The notes below the pieces were generated by a model that had not been told where the DNA came from, made no database searches, and saw only the letters and a program-made list of their open reading frames with translations. Shown piece by piece: positions 16,395 through 23,934 of a stretch of DNA of 29,639 bases. The position numbers and the translations under genes are program-made. Origin of the DNA: JBDTMC01 sp039934475 (GTDB lineage: Bacteria; Acidobacteriota; Terriglobia; Bryobacterales; Bryobacteraceae); assembly GCA_039934475.1 (NCBI GenBank), contig JBDTMC010000032.1:1-29639 (forward strand), read 5' to 3'. Within the stretch, counting starts at the first letter, position 1; every line of letters starts with the position of its first letter.

Positions 16395-19321
16395 AGGCCG
16401 TCCGTGGCGATCTTGAACTCGTACACCCGGCCGGCGCGGTCTCGAGTACTCAACTTGCGCGCCAGCGCGGCCGCGGCTTCCGGGCTGGAACCGAGCAGAA
16501 TCAGAAAGCCACCGCCGCCCGCCCCAGCGAGTTTGGCGCCGAGGATATACGGGCGGACCTCCTCGATCAGAGCGCTGATCGGCGCGTTAGTCGTATGAGC
16601 GTCGAGTAACTGATTTAGTTTCCAGTGACGATCGAGAAGCTGGCCGAGGTACAGCCAGTCGCCTTCAGTCATGGCATGGGCCATTTCGCTGGCCAGCGTC
16701 TTGATGCTGTGGAGAACCTGGACTGTCGCCGTCTCGCGAGAGAGGTAACTCGCCACCACCTGTCGCAACAGATTCTTCGCCATGCGCTGGATCCCGGTGT
16801 AGTAGAGCACCGTTCGGGAGGAGAATTCGCGCTGGCGCGCCTCGCTCCAGGAAACCGGCTGAACGCGAACCTTCTGCACCAGCCCCGGGCCGGAGCTGAT
16901 TAGCTTCGCCCCGGGGAAGATGCCACCGGCCTGATCCTGCCAGCCGCCGCCGGTGGTCATACGCTGTTCCAATCGCATCACAAGATCGAGCAGCGGCTGC
17001 GGTTCAATCTTCTCTCCATGCAGCGTGCTCAACGCCTGCAGGACGGTGGCGCCGAGAATACTGCTGGTGCCGAGACCCGACCCCATCGGTAAATCCACCG
17101 AGGTACGAATTTCAAGACCGGGCAACGGGCGGCCCGCCGCGGCCAGGCCAAGCATCTGCAGAGACTGGCGCGCGATAAGGAAAGGATCCCCTGGCGTGGG
17201 CGGCGCCAGAAGTTCCGCCATGGAGCGATACTCCGTGACGCGATCTTCGGCGATACAGCGCACCAGCGGTTCATCCAGCCGGCGAACCTCTGTGCGGATG
17301 GGATATTCGCCACCCAATTCCACGGCTATGTTGACGACAGTGCCACCCCAATCGAGACAGAACGGCGGCGTGTCGGACCAACCTCCACCGAGATCGATGC
17401 GTGGGGCCGCGGAAACGGCGACACGAGACTCCACTGGGCCTGCCAGCGGGCGGAGCGGGGGCAGCAGGGAGGCCGATTTCTCGGTGGCATGCTGGATGGA
17501 CGCGAACGCGCGCTCGCGAACGGGTTCGGATTCCTCCATCAGCCCCGCCCGCCCCAGGAACAAGGCGGCCTGCATGAATTGGCTTGCTGCTTCTGAGGGC
17601 AGCTCCGCCAACTGAGCCTGCGCACGGGTCACCAGCTTCCGGCCAACAGCCGCCAAAGCCGCCATACCGGGTGCGTTAGCCAGCAACGGCCTGACGTCGG
17701 CCCCGGACTTGGCCAACGCCAAGGCGGCGTTCTGCCAGTTCGCCTGCAACCGGCGGCCGCGGGCGTGAGAGATTTCCTGCGAATCGGCGAACTGTGAACT
17801 GCTGGCCAGGGAGAGGCGTTCCGAGTTCATCCAACGGTCGAAGGAGTACTCGCTCGGCAGTCCCATCATCCAGCGGGCGTAGGCCCAAGCTTCTGCGGTT
17901 GAGGCGACGGGAAACAGGCGCGCCTGCCACAGCGTCCGCTCAGTGGCATCGGCGGGCCATACCGCATCCACCGGGATTCCCAACCAACTGAGGCGCTCCG
18001 TGATGGGGTGGCCGAACCAGAGATCGGTCTTGGGATCGTCGGCCAGGCCATAAACGCGAATCACGGTGCCGAGGCGACCGTCGGGAAGGGAGACGGGAAC
18101 CTGATGAACGACGGTGTCCTCAGGCACCGCGATGGGCGCGGTAATGCCTTCCAGTCCATGCAGAATGACACCGCGCGCGGCTTCCACTGAGGTCTCCAGA
18201 TTGCATTCGATGACAATCGACTGCGGCGCGAGCGTGCCGCCACCGGCCAGTACGCTGTCGACAATCACTCCTGCCGATCGGACGCCTTCGGGCGTGGCCA
18301 TCTGTAGACGTTGGCCCGCCTGGTAAAGCCGCGTGAAGTCGGTTTCCTCAGTGAGGATGCGGTGGAAAGACCGCGTGGTGCCGACGTGCGTGAAATCGCC
18401 TTCCAGGACATTGCACCAGAATGGCAGGCCCTCCAGTGCCGAGGCCAGTTCCTGCAGGAACGGTGCGGTATCGGGCGCGGGCTTCCACTGACCCGTCAGC
18501 GCCATGGTCATGTGTTGATAGAGGTCGATGGTGGAGATGTCATCGCCGTAGCGACGCCCGAGGGCGGCGAGTTTGGCTGTGGAGGGCGGATCGAAGCGCA
18601 GGAGGCCGGAGTCCACGGCACATAAGCCGGGAGCGATAAGGCCGCCGGCAGCGGCGATCTCCTCCAGCGCCGGCTTCTGCAGGAAGGTATAGACGCGTCC
18701 CTCGCTGTTGGCGACGTAGACTCCATGCTGGCTGCCTACGTCCGCCGGCTGCAGCAGTGCTACCCCGGTGATGCCGGGCCTATCCCACTGCAGGCCTTCC
18801 GGGTTAAAGGTCAGCACCACGTCTCCCGAAGCCACCACAAGGCCATAGGGGAGGCGGCCTGCCCAGGCACTGGAAAGCGCCATGGTTTCGTCAAAGACCG
18901 TGGACGGTTCGCCCCACGGCGTCAACACGGGCAGAGTTGTAAAGAGTTTGCCGGACAAGGAGAACTGCGGCAGGCGGCGCGAATCGCCTCCGCAGTGGAT
19001 CATGATTACCCGGTGGCTGGCCCACCACTCATTAGAAAGTTCGCCCAACGCACGCAAGGCGTTGAGGGTGGCTCCTCCGCTGCCAAGGCGGCGTCCGGCG
19101 ACGTCCGGAACCACAAGATAACGGGCTCCATGAGGCAGTGTTCCGTCGGAGACACGGCGCTGAATCTCTTCCCGATAACCGTCGGCTTGGCGGATGGAAC
19201 TGGCCGTGAGGACAACCGCATCCCACCATGCTCCGGTGGAGGTGCCGGCGAGCTGCGCCGCATAGCTAGCCCTGGCGCGGGCGGAAACCTCGGATGGCGC
19301 CGCAGTTGACGCGGAAGACAT
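16379..19321 (-). CDS. fkp: Bifunctional L-fucokinase / GDP-L-fucose pyrophosphorylase (Fkp type)
   Basis: 980 residues, close to the length of Bacteroides Fkp. A GGAGGA ribosome-binding site stands just before the ATG at 19321. The N-terminal half is the pyrophosphorylase: DAVVLTASSIRQADGYREE, then the GSGGATLNALRAL nucleotide-binding loop (80-92), HCGGDSRRLPQFSLSGKLF and a C-terminal beta-helix-like region. The C-terminal third is a GHMP kinase: RIDLGGGWSDTPPF near 641-654, the PMGSGLGTSS phosphate loop (745-754), GGGWQDQAGG, and a terminal KLAGAGGGGFLILL. The enzyme phosphorylates L-fucose and then makes GDP-fucose, the donor for fucosylation of surface polysaccharide or protein. No fucose transporter or fucosyltransferase lies next to it; close paralogues act on related sugars such as heptoses. 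Confidence 0.9.
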   Translation of the reverse strand: MSSASTAAPSEVSARARASYAAQLAGTSTGAWWDAVVLTASSIRQADGYREEIQRRVSDGTLPHGARYLVVPDVAGRRLGSGGATLNALRALGELSNEWWASHRVIMIHCGGDSRRLPQFSLSGKLFTTLPVLTPWGEPSTVFDETMALSSAWAGRLPYGLVVASGDVVLTFNPEGLQWDRPGITGVALLQPADVGSQHGVYVANSEGRVYTFLQKPALEEIAAAGGLIAPGLCAVDSGLLRFDPPSTAKLAALGRRYGDDISTIDLYQHMTMALTGQWKPAPDTAPFLQELASALEGLPFWCNVLEGDFTHVGTTRSFHRILTEETDFTRLYQAGQRLQMATPEGVRSAGVIVDSVLAGGGTLAPQSIVIECNLETSVEAARGVILHGLEGITAPIAVPEDTVVHQVPVSLPDGRLGTVIRVYGLADDPKTDLWFGHPITERLSWLGIPVDAVWPADATERTLWQARLFPVASTAEAWAYARWMMGLPSEYSFDRWMNSERLSLASSSQFADSQEISHARGRRLQANWQNAALALAKSGADVRPLLANAPGMAALAAVGRKLVTRAQAQLAELPSEAASQFMQAALFLGRAGLMEESEPVRERAFASIQHATEKSASLLPPLRPLAGPVESRVAVSAAPRIDLGGGWSDTPPFCLDWGGTVVNIAVELGGEYPIRTEVRRLDEPLVRCIAEDRVTEYRSMAELLAPPTPGDPFLIARQSLQMLGLAAAGRPLPGLEIRTSVDLPMGSGLGTSSILGATVLQALSTLHGEKIEPQPLLDLVMRLEQRMTTGGGWQDQAGGIFPGAKLISSGPGLVQKVRVQPVSWSEARQREFSSRTVLYYTGIQRMAKNLLRQVVASYLSRETATVQVLHSIKTLASEMAHAMTEGDWLYLGQLLDRHWKLNQLLDAHTTNAPISALIEEVRPYILGAKLAGAGGGGFLILLGSSPEAAAALARKLSTRDRAGRVYEFKIATDGLRIEK

Positions 19322-19441
19322 CGCTCCTCCTCCGGCTGCCGCGGCGGCCCGGGAGGGGAGGCGACGGCACAGTGATCAATTCAAGCGTTCTCCCTACGGT
19401 AACATCTTCATTCGACCGGCCCAAAAAGTTGAAAATACCCC

Positions 19442-19470
19442 TTGTGAACGAGCGCTGAATTGCACAGAAT
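19442..19470 (+). promoter_or_regulatory. Possible promoter for the small membrane protein
   Basis: TTGTGA (19442-19447) and CAGAAT (19465-19470) are 17 bp apart. Two mismatches at -35 and one at -10 make this a moderate candidate. It would give a leader of about 65 bases before the ATG at 19541. The rest of the 219-bp divergent spacer from 19322 shows no other clear element. Confidence 0.35.
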
Positions 19471-19540
19471 AAGGTGCGCACATTCCCAGCCTCAAGAACC
19501 AAATGGAGCGCCAGGGAAGAGGACGCCCGGGAGGTTATCT

Positions 19541-19687
19541 ATGTTTGATAGTCTCGATGAAACCATGAAGCACGACGATCAAGAAGTAGTCTCCAATAAA
19601 GAGAAGATTCTGCGATGGGTCGTGGTCGGCGTAGTCTCGGTGCTCGTGTTTGGCGGCTTGTTCTTCGGCGTCAGCCTGCTCGAGTAG
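19541..19687 (+). CDS. 48-residue single-pass membrane protein of unknown function
   Basis: Start at the ATG at 19541, preceded by a strong ribosome-binding site (GGGAGGT, six bases away); the longer opening from 19460 lacks one. The product has a charged N-terminal half (acidic, then SNKEKILR) and one membrane helix (WVVVGVVSVLVFGGLFFGV), ending SLLE. The strong RBS and the clean tail-anchor-like layout support a real gene. I do not recognise a family. Its end is 12 bp from the end of the convergent glucosaminidase-like gene. Confidence 0.7.
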   Translation: MFDSLDETMKHDDQEVVSNKEKILRWVVVGVVSVLVFGGLFFGVSLLE

Positions 19688-19694
19688 AGCAGGC
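19674..19694. terminator. 8-bp perfect hairpin between convergent genes
   Basis: GCCTGCTC (19674-19681) and GAGCAGGC (19687-19694) flank a 5-base loop containing most of the stop codon of the small membrane protein. The stem is perfect and G/C-rich but has no T-run on either side. It probably acts as a bidirectional terminator or end-protecting structure. Confidence 0.5.
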
Positions 19695-19699
19695 ACCGG

Positions 19700-20206
19700 C
19701 TACGGAACCGTGAGCGCGGGAGTAAGATCCGCAGGACCGAGCAATTGCATCATGCTCTTGACGCGTGACCCATAATCCTGTCGCGGATTATAGGTAAAGA
19801 GAATTTCGTCCAGATTTTTGTCGCGATAGAGCCGGGAATTACCGAGTTTTTCTGCTACCAACTGGATTCCGTACTGTACGGAAGGAAACTTTCGCTCACA
19901 GTTTTGCCAGCCGAAAATGTTGTTATTGCGGCAGTTCTTGCCTCCGCCCGATTCCAGAATCGAAATGCTGGGCAGCAAGCGCCAATCGAGGTTGTTCTGG
20001 TCCGCGGCGGCCAGGAAATCTTCCGCATATCGCGAAGCCGGCGCGCCTCGCTCTGTCAGGAAGCTCTCGATTCTCTCTAACCTCGGATCTGCATCGCGCT
20101 CTGTCGTATAAGGGATTTCAGCCAGTTGCTGGTCGAAATCGGACGGCCCTGGTACGGCGAGAAATCCAGCGACCATTACCAAACCTTTTGACATGAAGTT
20201 CTTCAA
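19700..20206 (-). CDS. Exported glucosaminidase/lysozyme-like protein (Bax-type domain)
   Basis: 168 residues from a TTG at 20206. AGGAGG stands seven bases upstream of this TTG and a signal-like hydrophobic stretch (FMSKGLVMVAGFLAVPGPSD) follows at once. An ATG at 20323, 41 bases after a good promoter, would add 39 polar residues and is the alternative start. The C-terminal domain has the pattern of Bax/LytG-type glucosaminidases: FLAAADQNNLDWRLLPSISILESGGGKN with a probable catalytic Glu in ILESGG, the NNNIFGW turn, and a VAEKLGNSRLY helix. Such domains cut peptidoglycan glycan strands. Two Cys flank the active-site loop (NCRNNN and NCERKF) and could form a disulfide outside the cytoplasm. 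Confidence 0.8.
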   Translation of the reverse strand: MKNFMSKGLVMVAGFLAVPGPSDFDQQLAEIPYTTERDADPRLERIESFLTERGAPASRYAEDFLAAADQNNLDWRLLPSISILESGGGKNCRNNNIFGWQNCERKFPSVQYGIQLVAEKLGNSRLYRDKNLDEILFTYNPRQDYGSRVKSMMQLLGPADLTPALTVP

Positions 20207-20370
20207 GCGCTTTCCTCCTAGAGTGGGTGAATCTACAACGGGCGATGCCACGTACGGATTGCTGGAATCCTGCATCTTTCTCAGGCGCTGACGACTCTTC
20301 ATAGAGAGCGTCTGATGCGCCATCGTGGCTGCCCCAAAAAGAGGGCTGAGCTAGTTACCGCATGGGGACC

Positions 20371-20398
20371 ATTATACCAAAGGCAACCTCGTTGTCCA
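20371..20398 (-). promoter_or_regulatory. Strong promoter candidate for the glucosaminidase-like gene
   Basis: On the minus strand, TGGACA (20398-20393) and a perfect TATAAT (20376-20371) are 16 bp apart. The predicted transcription start near 20364 lies 41 bases before the ATG at 20323 and about 158 before the TTG at 20206. Confidence 0.6.
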
Positions 20399-20430
20399 CC
20401 GCTAAGTGCAATTGCTGCAACAACCTGTGG

Positions 20431-20460
20431 AAAAGTCCGTTGGTGAAATTCGGACCTTTT
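20431..20460. repeat. Inverted repeat in the divergent intergenic region
   Basis: AAAAGTCCG (20431-20439) and CGGACCTTTT (20451-20460) form a stem of nine pairs with one bulged C and an 11-base loop. It lies between the promoter of the glucosaminidase-like gene and the start of the monooxygenase gene. Two copies of TGCTGCAA (20413-20420 and 20462-20469) and the palindrome GCAATTGC (20408-20415) flank it. The region 20207-20575 otherwise holds only the promoter listed and, if the longer start is used, the 5' part of the glucosaminidase-like gene. Confidence 0.4.
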
Positions 20461-20575
20461 ATGCTGCAATGACAAAAACGAATAGTGATTTCAACGACTT
20501 GTGCCGGAGGTTTAGGTCCGCGGAGCACCGATCGAAGGCGGAATCAGGAATAATGGTGAGACGGAGAATGAGCGG

Positions 20576-20881
20576 ATGCTAGTAGTCCATGTCCACGTGA
20601 AGGTGAAATCAGCGGACGCCGAGGCCTTCGCGGCGGCCAGTGCTGAGAATGCGCGGCAGAGCATATTGGAACCCGGGATCGCACGGTTCGATGTGATTCG
20701 GCAGACGGACGACCCGACGCGTTTTCTCCTGGTTGAGGTCTACCGGACGGCCGACGCGCCGGCTGCTCATAAAGAAACCGCACACTATGCCATATGGCGC
20801 GATGCGGTGGCGCCGATGATGGCCGAACCCCGGCAAAGCGTAAAGTTCACCAACATATTTCCGAACGACGTAAGCTGGTAG
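20576..20881 (+). CDS. Antibiotic-biosynthesis-monooxygenase (ABM) fold protein, LsrG/YgiN-like
   Basis: 101 residues, with GGAG about eight bases upstream of the ATG. It is one ABM ferredoxin-like domain: VVHVHVKVKSADAEAFAAA, the EPGIARFDVIRQTDDPTRFLLVEVYRT core and AHKETAHYAIWRDAVAPMM. This pattern is shared by quinol monooxygenase YgiN and the AI-2 phosphate isomerase LsrG; HKETAHYAIW closely recalls the LsrG segment. The family works as small dimers in the cytosol without cofactors. The alcohol dehydrogenase begins 4 bp after the stop, so the two form an operon and probably act on one carbonyl compound. Confidence 0.85.
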   Translation: MLVVHVHVKVKSADAEAFAAASAENARQSILEPGIARFDVIRQTDDPTRFLLVEVYRTADAPAAHKETAHYAIWRDAVAPMMAEPRQSVKFTNIFPNDVSW

Positions 20882-20885
20882 GGCG

Positions 20886-22040
20886 ATGCGCTTCGAATTT
20901 GCCACTTCAGGACGGATCCTCTTCGGAAGGGGTTGTGTGGCGGAAGTGCCCGCCGCGGCCTCGACAATGGGACGGCGGGCGTTGCTGGTTACGGGGCGTA
21001 GCGGAAGAGGAGCCGAAGCCTTATCCGATGCTCTGCGTGCGGTATCGGTGGAGACGGTTCGCTGGGGCGTTGAAGGTGAACCAACCATCGATCAGGTGAC
21101 TCTGGCCACTGCCTATGCGCACGCTCAACACTGCGATTTTGTAATTTCCATCGGCGGCGGCAGCGTGATCGACGCAGGTAAGGCGGTGGCGGCCCTGATG
21201 GCCAATGCGGGCGATCCACTCTTATACCTGGAGGTGATTGGCGAAGGTAAGCCGCTGCTGAATCCGTCGGCGCCATTTATCGCCATTCCGACGACGGCCG
21301 GAACGGGGTCGGAAGTGTCGCGCAACGCCGTGCTGTCATCGCCGCAGCATCGGGTGAAGGCGAGCCTGCGAAGCGCCCACATGCTGCCGCGGCTGGCGGT
21401 GGTGGACCCTGATCTCACGGTGGATCTTCCGCCCGCTCTAACCGCGTCAACCGGTTTAGACGCACTCACGCAGCTGATGGAACCCTACATCTCGGTTCGT
21501 TCCAACACTCTCACCGACTTGTTCTGCCTGGAGGGCATTCGGCTGGTGGCGCGCTCTCTGGTGGCCGCGGCACGAGATGGCAAAGACATGGAAGCGCGGA
21601 CTGACATGGCAATGGCCAGCCTTCTTGGCGGGATGGCCCTGGCAAACGCGGGGCTAGGCGCTGTACATGGATTCGCGGCGCCCATCGGTGGAATGTTCGA
21701 CGCACCGCACGGAGCCGTATGCGCGGCCCTGCTGCCCTACGTTATGGAAGCCAATGTCCGGGCTTTGCGGTCGCGGCCCTGCGAGTTCAACGGACTGCTT
21801 CGTTTCGAAACCATGGCGCAGATTCTGAATGCCGACAAGTATGCCCGTCCCGAACAAGGAATCGCGTGGGTGGCGCGGGCTTGCCGTCAATTGGAGATTC
21901 CGCCATTGCGCACGTATGGGATTACCGATCAGGACATCAGCACCATCGTCGACAAGGCTGCGAAATCCAACAGCATGAAGGGCAATCCCCTGCCCCTCAG
22001 CCGCGAAGAGTTGACAGACATCGTTTCTCACGCGCTATAG
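20886..22040 (+). CDS. Iron-containing (group III) alcohol dehydrogenase
   Basis: 384 residues. The N-terminal dinucleotide domain has the GGGSVIDAGKA loop and the PTTAGTGSEVSRNAV motif. The C-terminal helical domain carries the metal site: Asp192 in GLDALTQ, His261 in GAVHGFAAP and His275 in DAPHGAV. The position that is His in E. coli FucO (DALTH) is Gln196 here, so one of the four classical ligands is replaced; the same change occurs in other members of the family. It reduces aldehydes or ketones, or oxidises alcohols, with NAD(P)H in the cytosol; the substrate is unknown. It is co-transcribed with the LsrG-like protein and convergent with the thioesterase gene. Confidence 0.92.
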   Translation: MRFEFATSGRILFGRGCVAEVPAAASTMGRRALLVTGRSGRGAEALSDALRAVSVETVRWGVEGEPTIDQVTLATAYAHAQHCDFVISIGGGSVIDAGKAVAALMANAGDPLLYLEVIGEGKPLLNPSAPFIAIPTTAGTGSEVSRNAVLSSPQHRVKASLRSAHMLPRLAVVDPDLTVDLPPALTASTGLDALTQLMEPYISVRSNTLTDLFCLEGIRLVARSLVAAARDGKDMEARTDMAMASLLGGMALANAGLGAVHGFAAPIGGMFDAPHGAVCAALLPYVMEANVRALRSRPCEFNGLLRFETMAQILNADKYARPEQGIAWVARACRQLEIPPLRTYGITDQDISTIVDKAAKSNSMKGNPLPLSREELTDIVSHAL

Positions 22041-22067
22041 GGCGCTCTACAAGGCCCTGGGCAGCGC

Positions 22068-22505
22068 TTAGCGCCGCTCCAGGCGCGCCACCGCATCGCG
22101 GATCTCGTCGGGAACGCGGGCGGGCAGGGCGACCGTGTAGTCGTAGTAGACGAGCGTGCAGTCGACTTCGGCGGCGATGGCGGAATGATTGACGCTGACG
22201 ATGCGGTGTGACATTTGGAAGCTGCTGTTGCCGAAGCGTGTGACGCGGGAACCCGTGTGGACGGTGTCAGGGTAGGTGAGGGGGATCTTGTAGTTGCATG
22301 TCATGGAGGCGAGGATGGGTCCGGTGATCAAAGGCCCGTCCCCTTTCCAAAGGGCAACGCGGCTCATGTAATCGATGCGGGCGCTCTCTGTCCAGCGAAG
22401 GTAAATCGTGTTGTTGACGTGGCCAAAGGCGTCCTGATCGCCCCATTGGACGGGATAAGAAGTCACCACGGGATAGGCGGCGAGTAGATCGTCGATGATG
22501 GACAT
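22068..22505 (-). CDS. Hotdog-fold acyl-CoA thioesterase (4HBT/YbgC/FadM type)
   Basis: 145 residues. The 4HBT signature VQWGDQDAFGHVNNTIYLRWTESARIDYM contains the catalytic Asp25, and the central helix and strands follow (NYKIPLTYPDTVHTGSRVTRFGNSS, then AAEVDCTLVYYDY). The family hydrolyses acyl-CoA or acyl-ACP thioesters in the cytosol. It starts 9 bp after the stop of the exported triple-RidA gene and is almost certainly in the same transcript, though no functional link between the two is obvious. No good Shine-Dalgarno is visible, so translation may be coupled to the gene upstream. Confidence 0.92.
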   Translation of the reverse strand: MSIIDDLLAAYPVVTSYPVQWGDQDAFGHVNNTIYLRWTESARIDYMSRVALWKGDGPLITGPILASMTCNYKIPLTYPDTVHTGSRVTRFGNSSFQMSHRIVSVNHSAIAAEVDCTLVYYDYTVALPARVPDEIRDAVARLERR

Positions 22506-22514
22506 AGGTTGTGT

Positions 22515-23672
22515 TTATGGAACCACCGCAATGACGTCGAACCCGAAGGAGGCGTCGAGGCTGGGCAATCCTTCAAACGATAGGAGCGTGCTGGCCGGAG
22601 GGTGGGCTTTGTCGAGGTAATCGAAGCGAACCTTGCGAATGACGTCGGTTGACTTTCCGGTGAGCGGATAGAAGCGAGTCATGACAGTGCTTCTGAGCGT
22701 GGTCTTTACCATTTCCAGGGATTTTTGCAGCCGCTGGAAGGCGAGACGGGCGTCCTCCTCGCCATAGGCAAACGCCATCTGGGTGCCACTAAAGGCGATG
22801 CGCGGAGCAGCGATGAGCGCCACCTGGGAGTACATCTCGGACTTCAGCAGTCCTTCCGGGTTGAGCAGTTTCACCGGTACACCCACCGGCTTTGTGAGGC
22901 TGGCGATCGCTTCGCATTCGACAAGGCTGCGGGTAGGCGCGCGCTGCGTCTGGACAAAATGAGTGGCAGCCTGCGGAAACGCCTGTGATACAACCAACTG
23001 CGCCTTGGGCTGATCGAAGAGAGAAGACACGTAGCAGGTTACCCGCAACACATCGGAGGGAGTTGCAGCCGCAGCCGTCAAACCGGTATTGATTTGGGCC
23101 ACGGATTTCTCAATCAGTGGCTTCATGTCGAGAGTGGGGGGATCGGCGACCACCTGCTGTCCGGAGAGAAAGGCTAGCCCCTCGGGGTTAAGCACCTTCC
23201 TGTCCAGCGACACCGATTCGATGACTACCTGGGAGCCTTCCATGGGCAGCGCGCCCACCTGGATCACGGAGAGCGTGGGCAGGGTCGCCTTGCGTTCGAG
23301 GAACGTCTCACTGACGATCTGCTGAACGCGGCGCAAATCGCCGGTACCGGCGACGAAGGCGCGCAGGGCAACGATCTGATTGCCGTGCGTCAACCGCACC
23401 AGGGCCTTCAGGGCATCCCGCACCTGCTGCGAGAGGAGACCTTTATTCGACAGGGGGCTGACATGAAACGCGAGGCGATTCGTTTCCACGGCAACGGCTC
23501 CCGGAGGGTCCGGTGGCAACTCGAGTACCTGCGTGCGGGGTTCTTCGTCTGCCTTTTTCTTTTTCTTGGGCTTCCCTTTACGTTCGTAGATATCGGGCAA
23601 CTGAAACGAAAGGCCGACGCCGACTGTAAGAATCAGACTCAGAGCCAGCGCCACAATCCTGAGAGAGCGCAT
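22515..23672 (-). CDS. Exported protein with three tandem RidA/YjgF-like domains
   Basis: 385 residues from the ATG at 23672; a longer opening to 23798 reads through an unrelated remnant and is rejected. The N-terminus is a signal or anchor (MRSLRIVALALSLILTVGVG), followed by a lysine cluster (KPKKKKK, about residues 34-40). Three RidA-like units follow, at about 55-157, 160-260 and 262-385. Unit 1 has the RidA hallmarks ALRAFVAGTGDLRRVQQIV and VIQVGALPMEGSQVVIESV. Unit 2 has FLSGQQV, VLRVTCYVSS and APTRSLVECEAIA, with Arg248 at the imine-binding position. Unit 3 is most diverged (IAFSGTQMAFAYGEEDARLAFQRL). Normal RidA is a cytosolic trimer of 15-kDa subunits that removes reactive enamines/imines. 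A covalent triple unit could mimic that trimer outside the cytoplasm, but only unit 2 keeps the Arg. Confidence 0.8.
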   Translation of the reverse strand: MRSLRIVALALSLILTVGVGLSFQLPDIYERKGKPKKKKKADEEPRTQVLELPPDPPGAVAVETNRLAFHVSPLSNKGLLSQQVRDALKALVRLTHGNQIVALRAFVAGTGDLRRVQQIVSETFLERKATLPTLSVIQVGALPMEGSQVVIESVSLDRKVLNPEGLAFLSGQQVVADPPTLDMKPLIEKSVAQINTGLTAAAATPSDVLRVTCYVSSLFDQPKAQLVVSQAFPQAATHFVQTQRAPTRSLVECEAIASLTKPVGVPVKLLNPEGLLKSEMYSQVALIAAPRIAFSGTQMAFAYGEEDARLAFQRLQKSLEMVKTTLRSTVMTRFYPLTGKSTDVIRKVRFDYLDKAHPPASTLLSFEGLPSLDASFGFDVIAVVP

Positions 23673-23697
23673 CTCAGTGAATTTTAGCAAAGGGGAC

Positions 23698-23847
23698 CTA
23701 GGCGAACTTGTGTTGGCCAGGAATTTCGCCCAGCTCGCGCGGGCCGACGGCTTTCGGATACAGGCGGCAGTGGCAAGAGATGTGGACGCCATTGGCACAA
23801 ACGAAGTCGGCGGCTATGTGGTCGTAGATGTTGCCGTAGAGAGGCTC
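23698..23847 (-). pseudogene. Remnant resembling the C-terminal part of a Gfo/Idh/MocA oxidoreductase
   Basis: On the minus strand a frame ending in TAG at 23700-23698 encodes GNIYDHIAADFVCANGVHIS followed by CHCRLYP. This matches the pattern of a late beta-sheet region in Gfo/Idh/MocA oxidoreductases (NxYDH...DF.Y.NG...S.CRQYP). Upstream of about 23847 the frame is open but shows no oxidoreductase sequence and no start with a ribosome-binding site, and downstream it ends after 16 unrelated residues. This suggests a decayed fragment left by deletion or recombination just upstream of the triple-RidA gene. A chance resemblance cannot be excluded. Confidence 0.5.
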
Positions 23848-23934
23848 GCGCGGACGCTGGGCTGAAGGTGGCGAACCTGCCTTTCTGGCCCGGCATGGTA
23901 CCGCAGATGTATGATCGTCATCTGGGTTCTGGGT

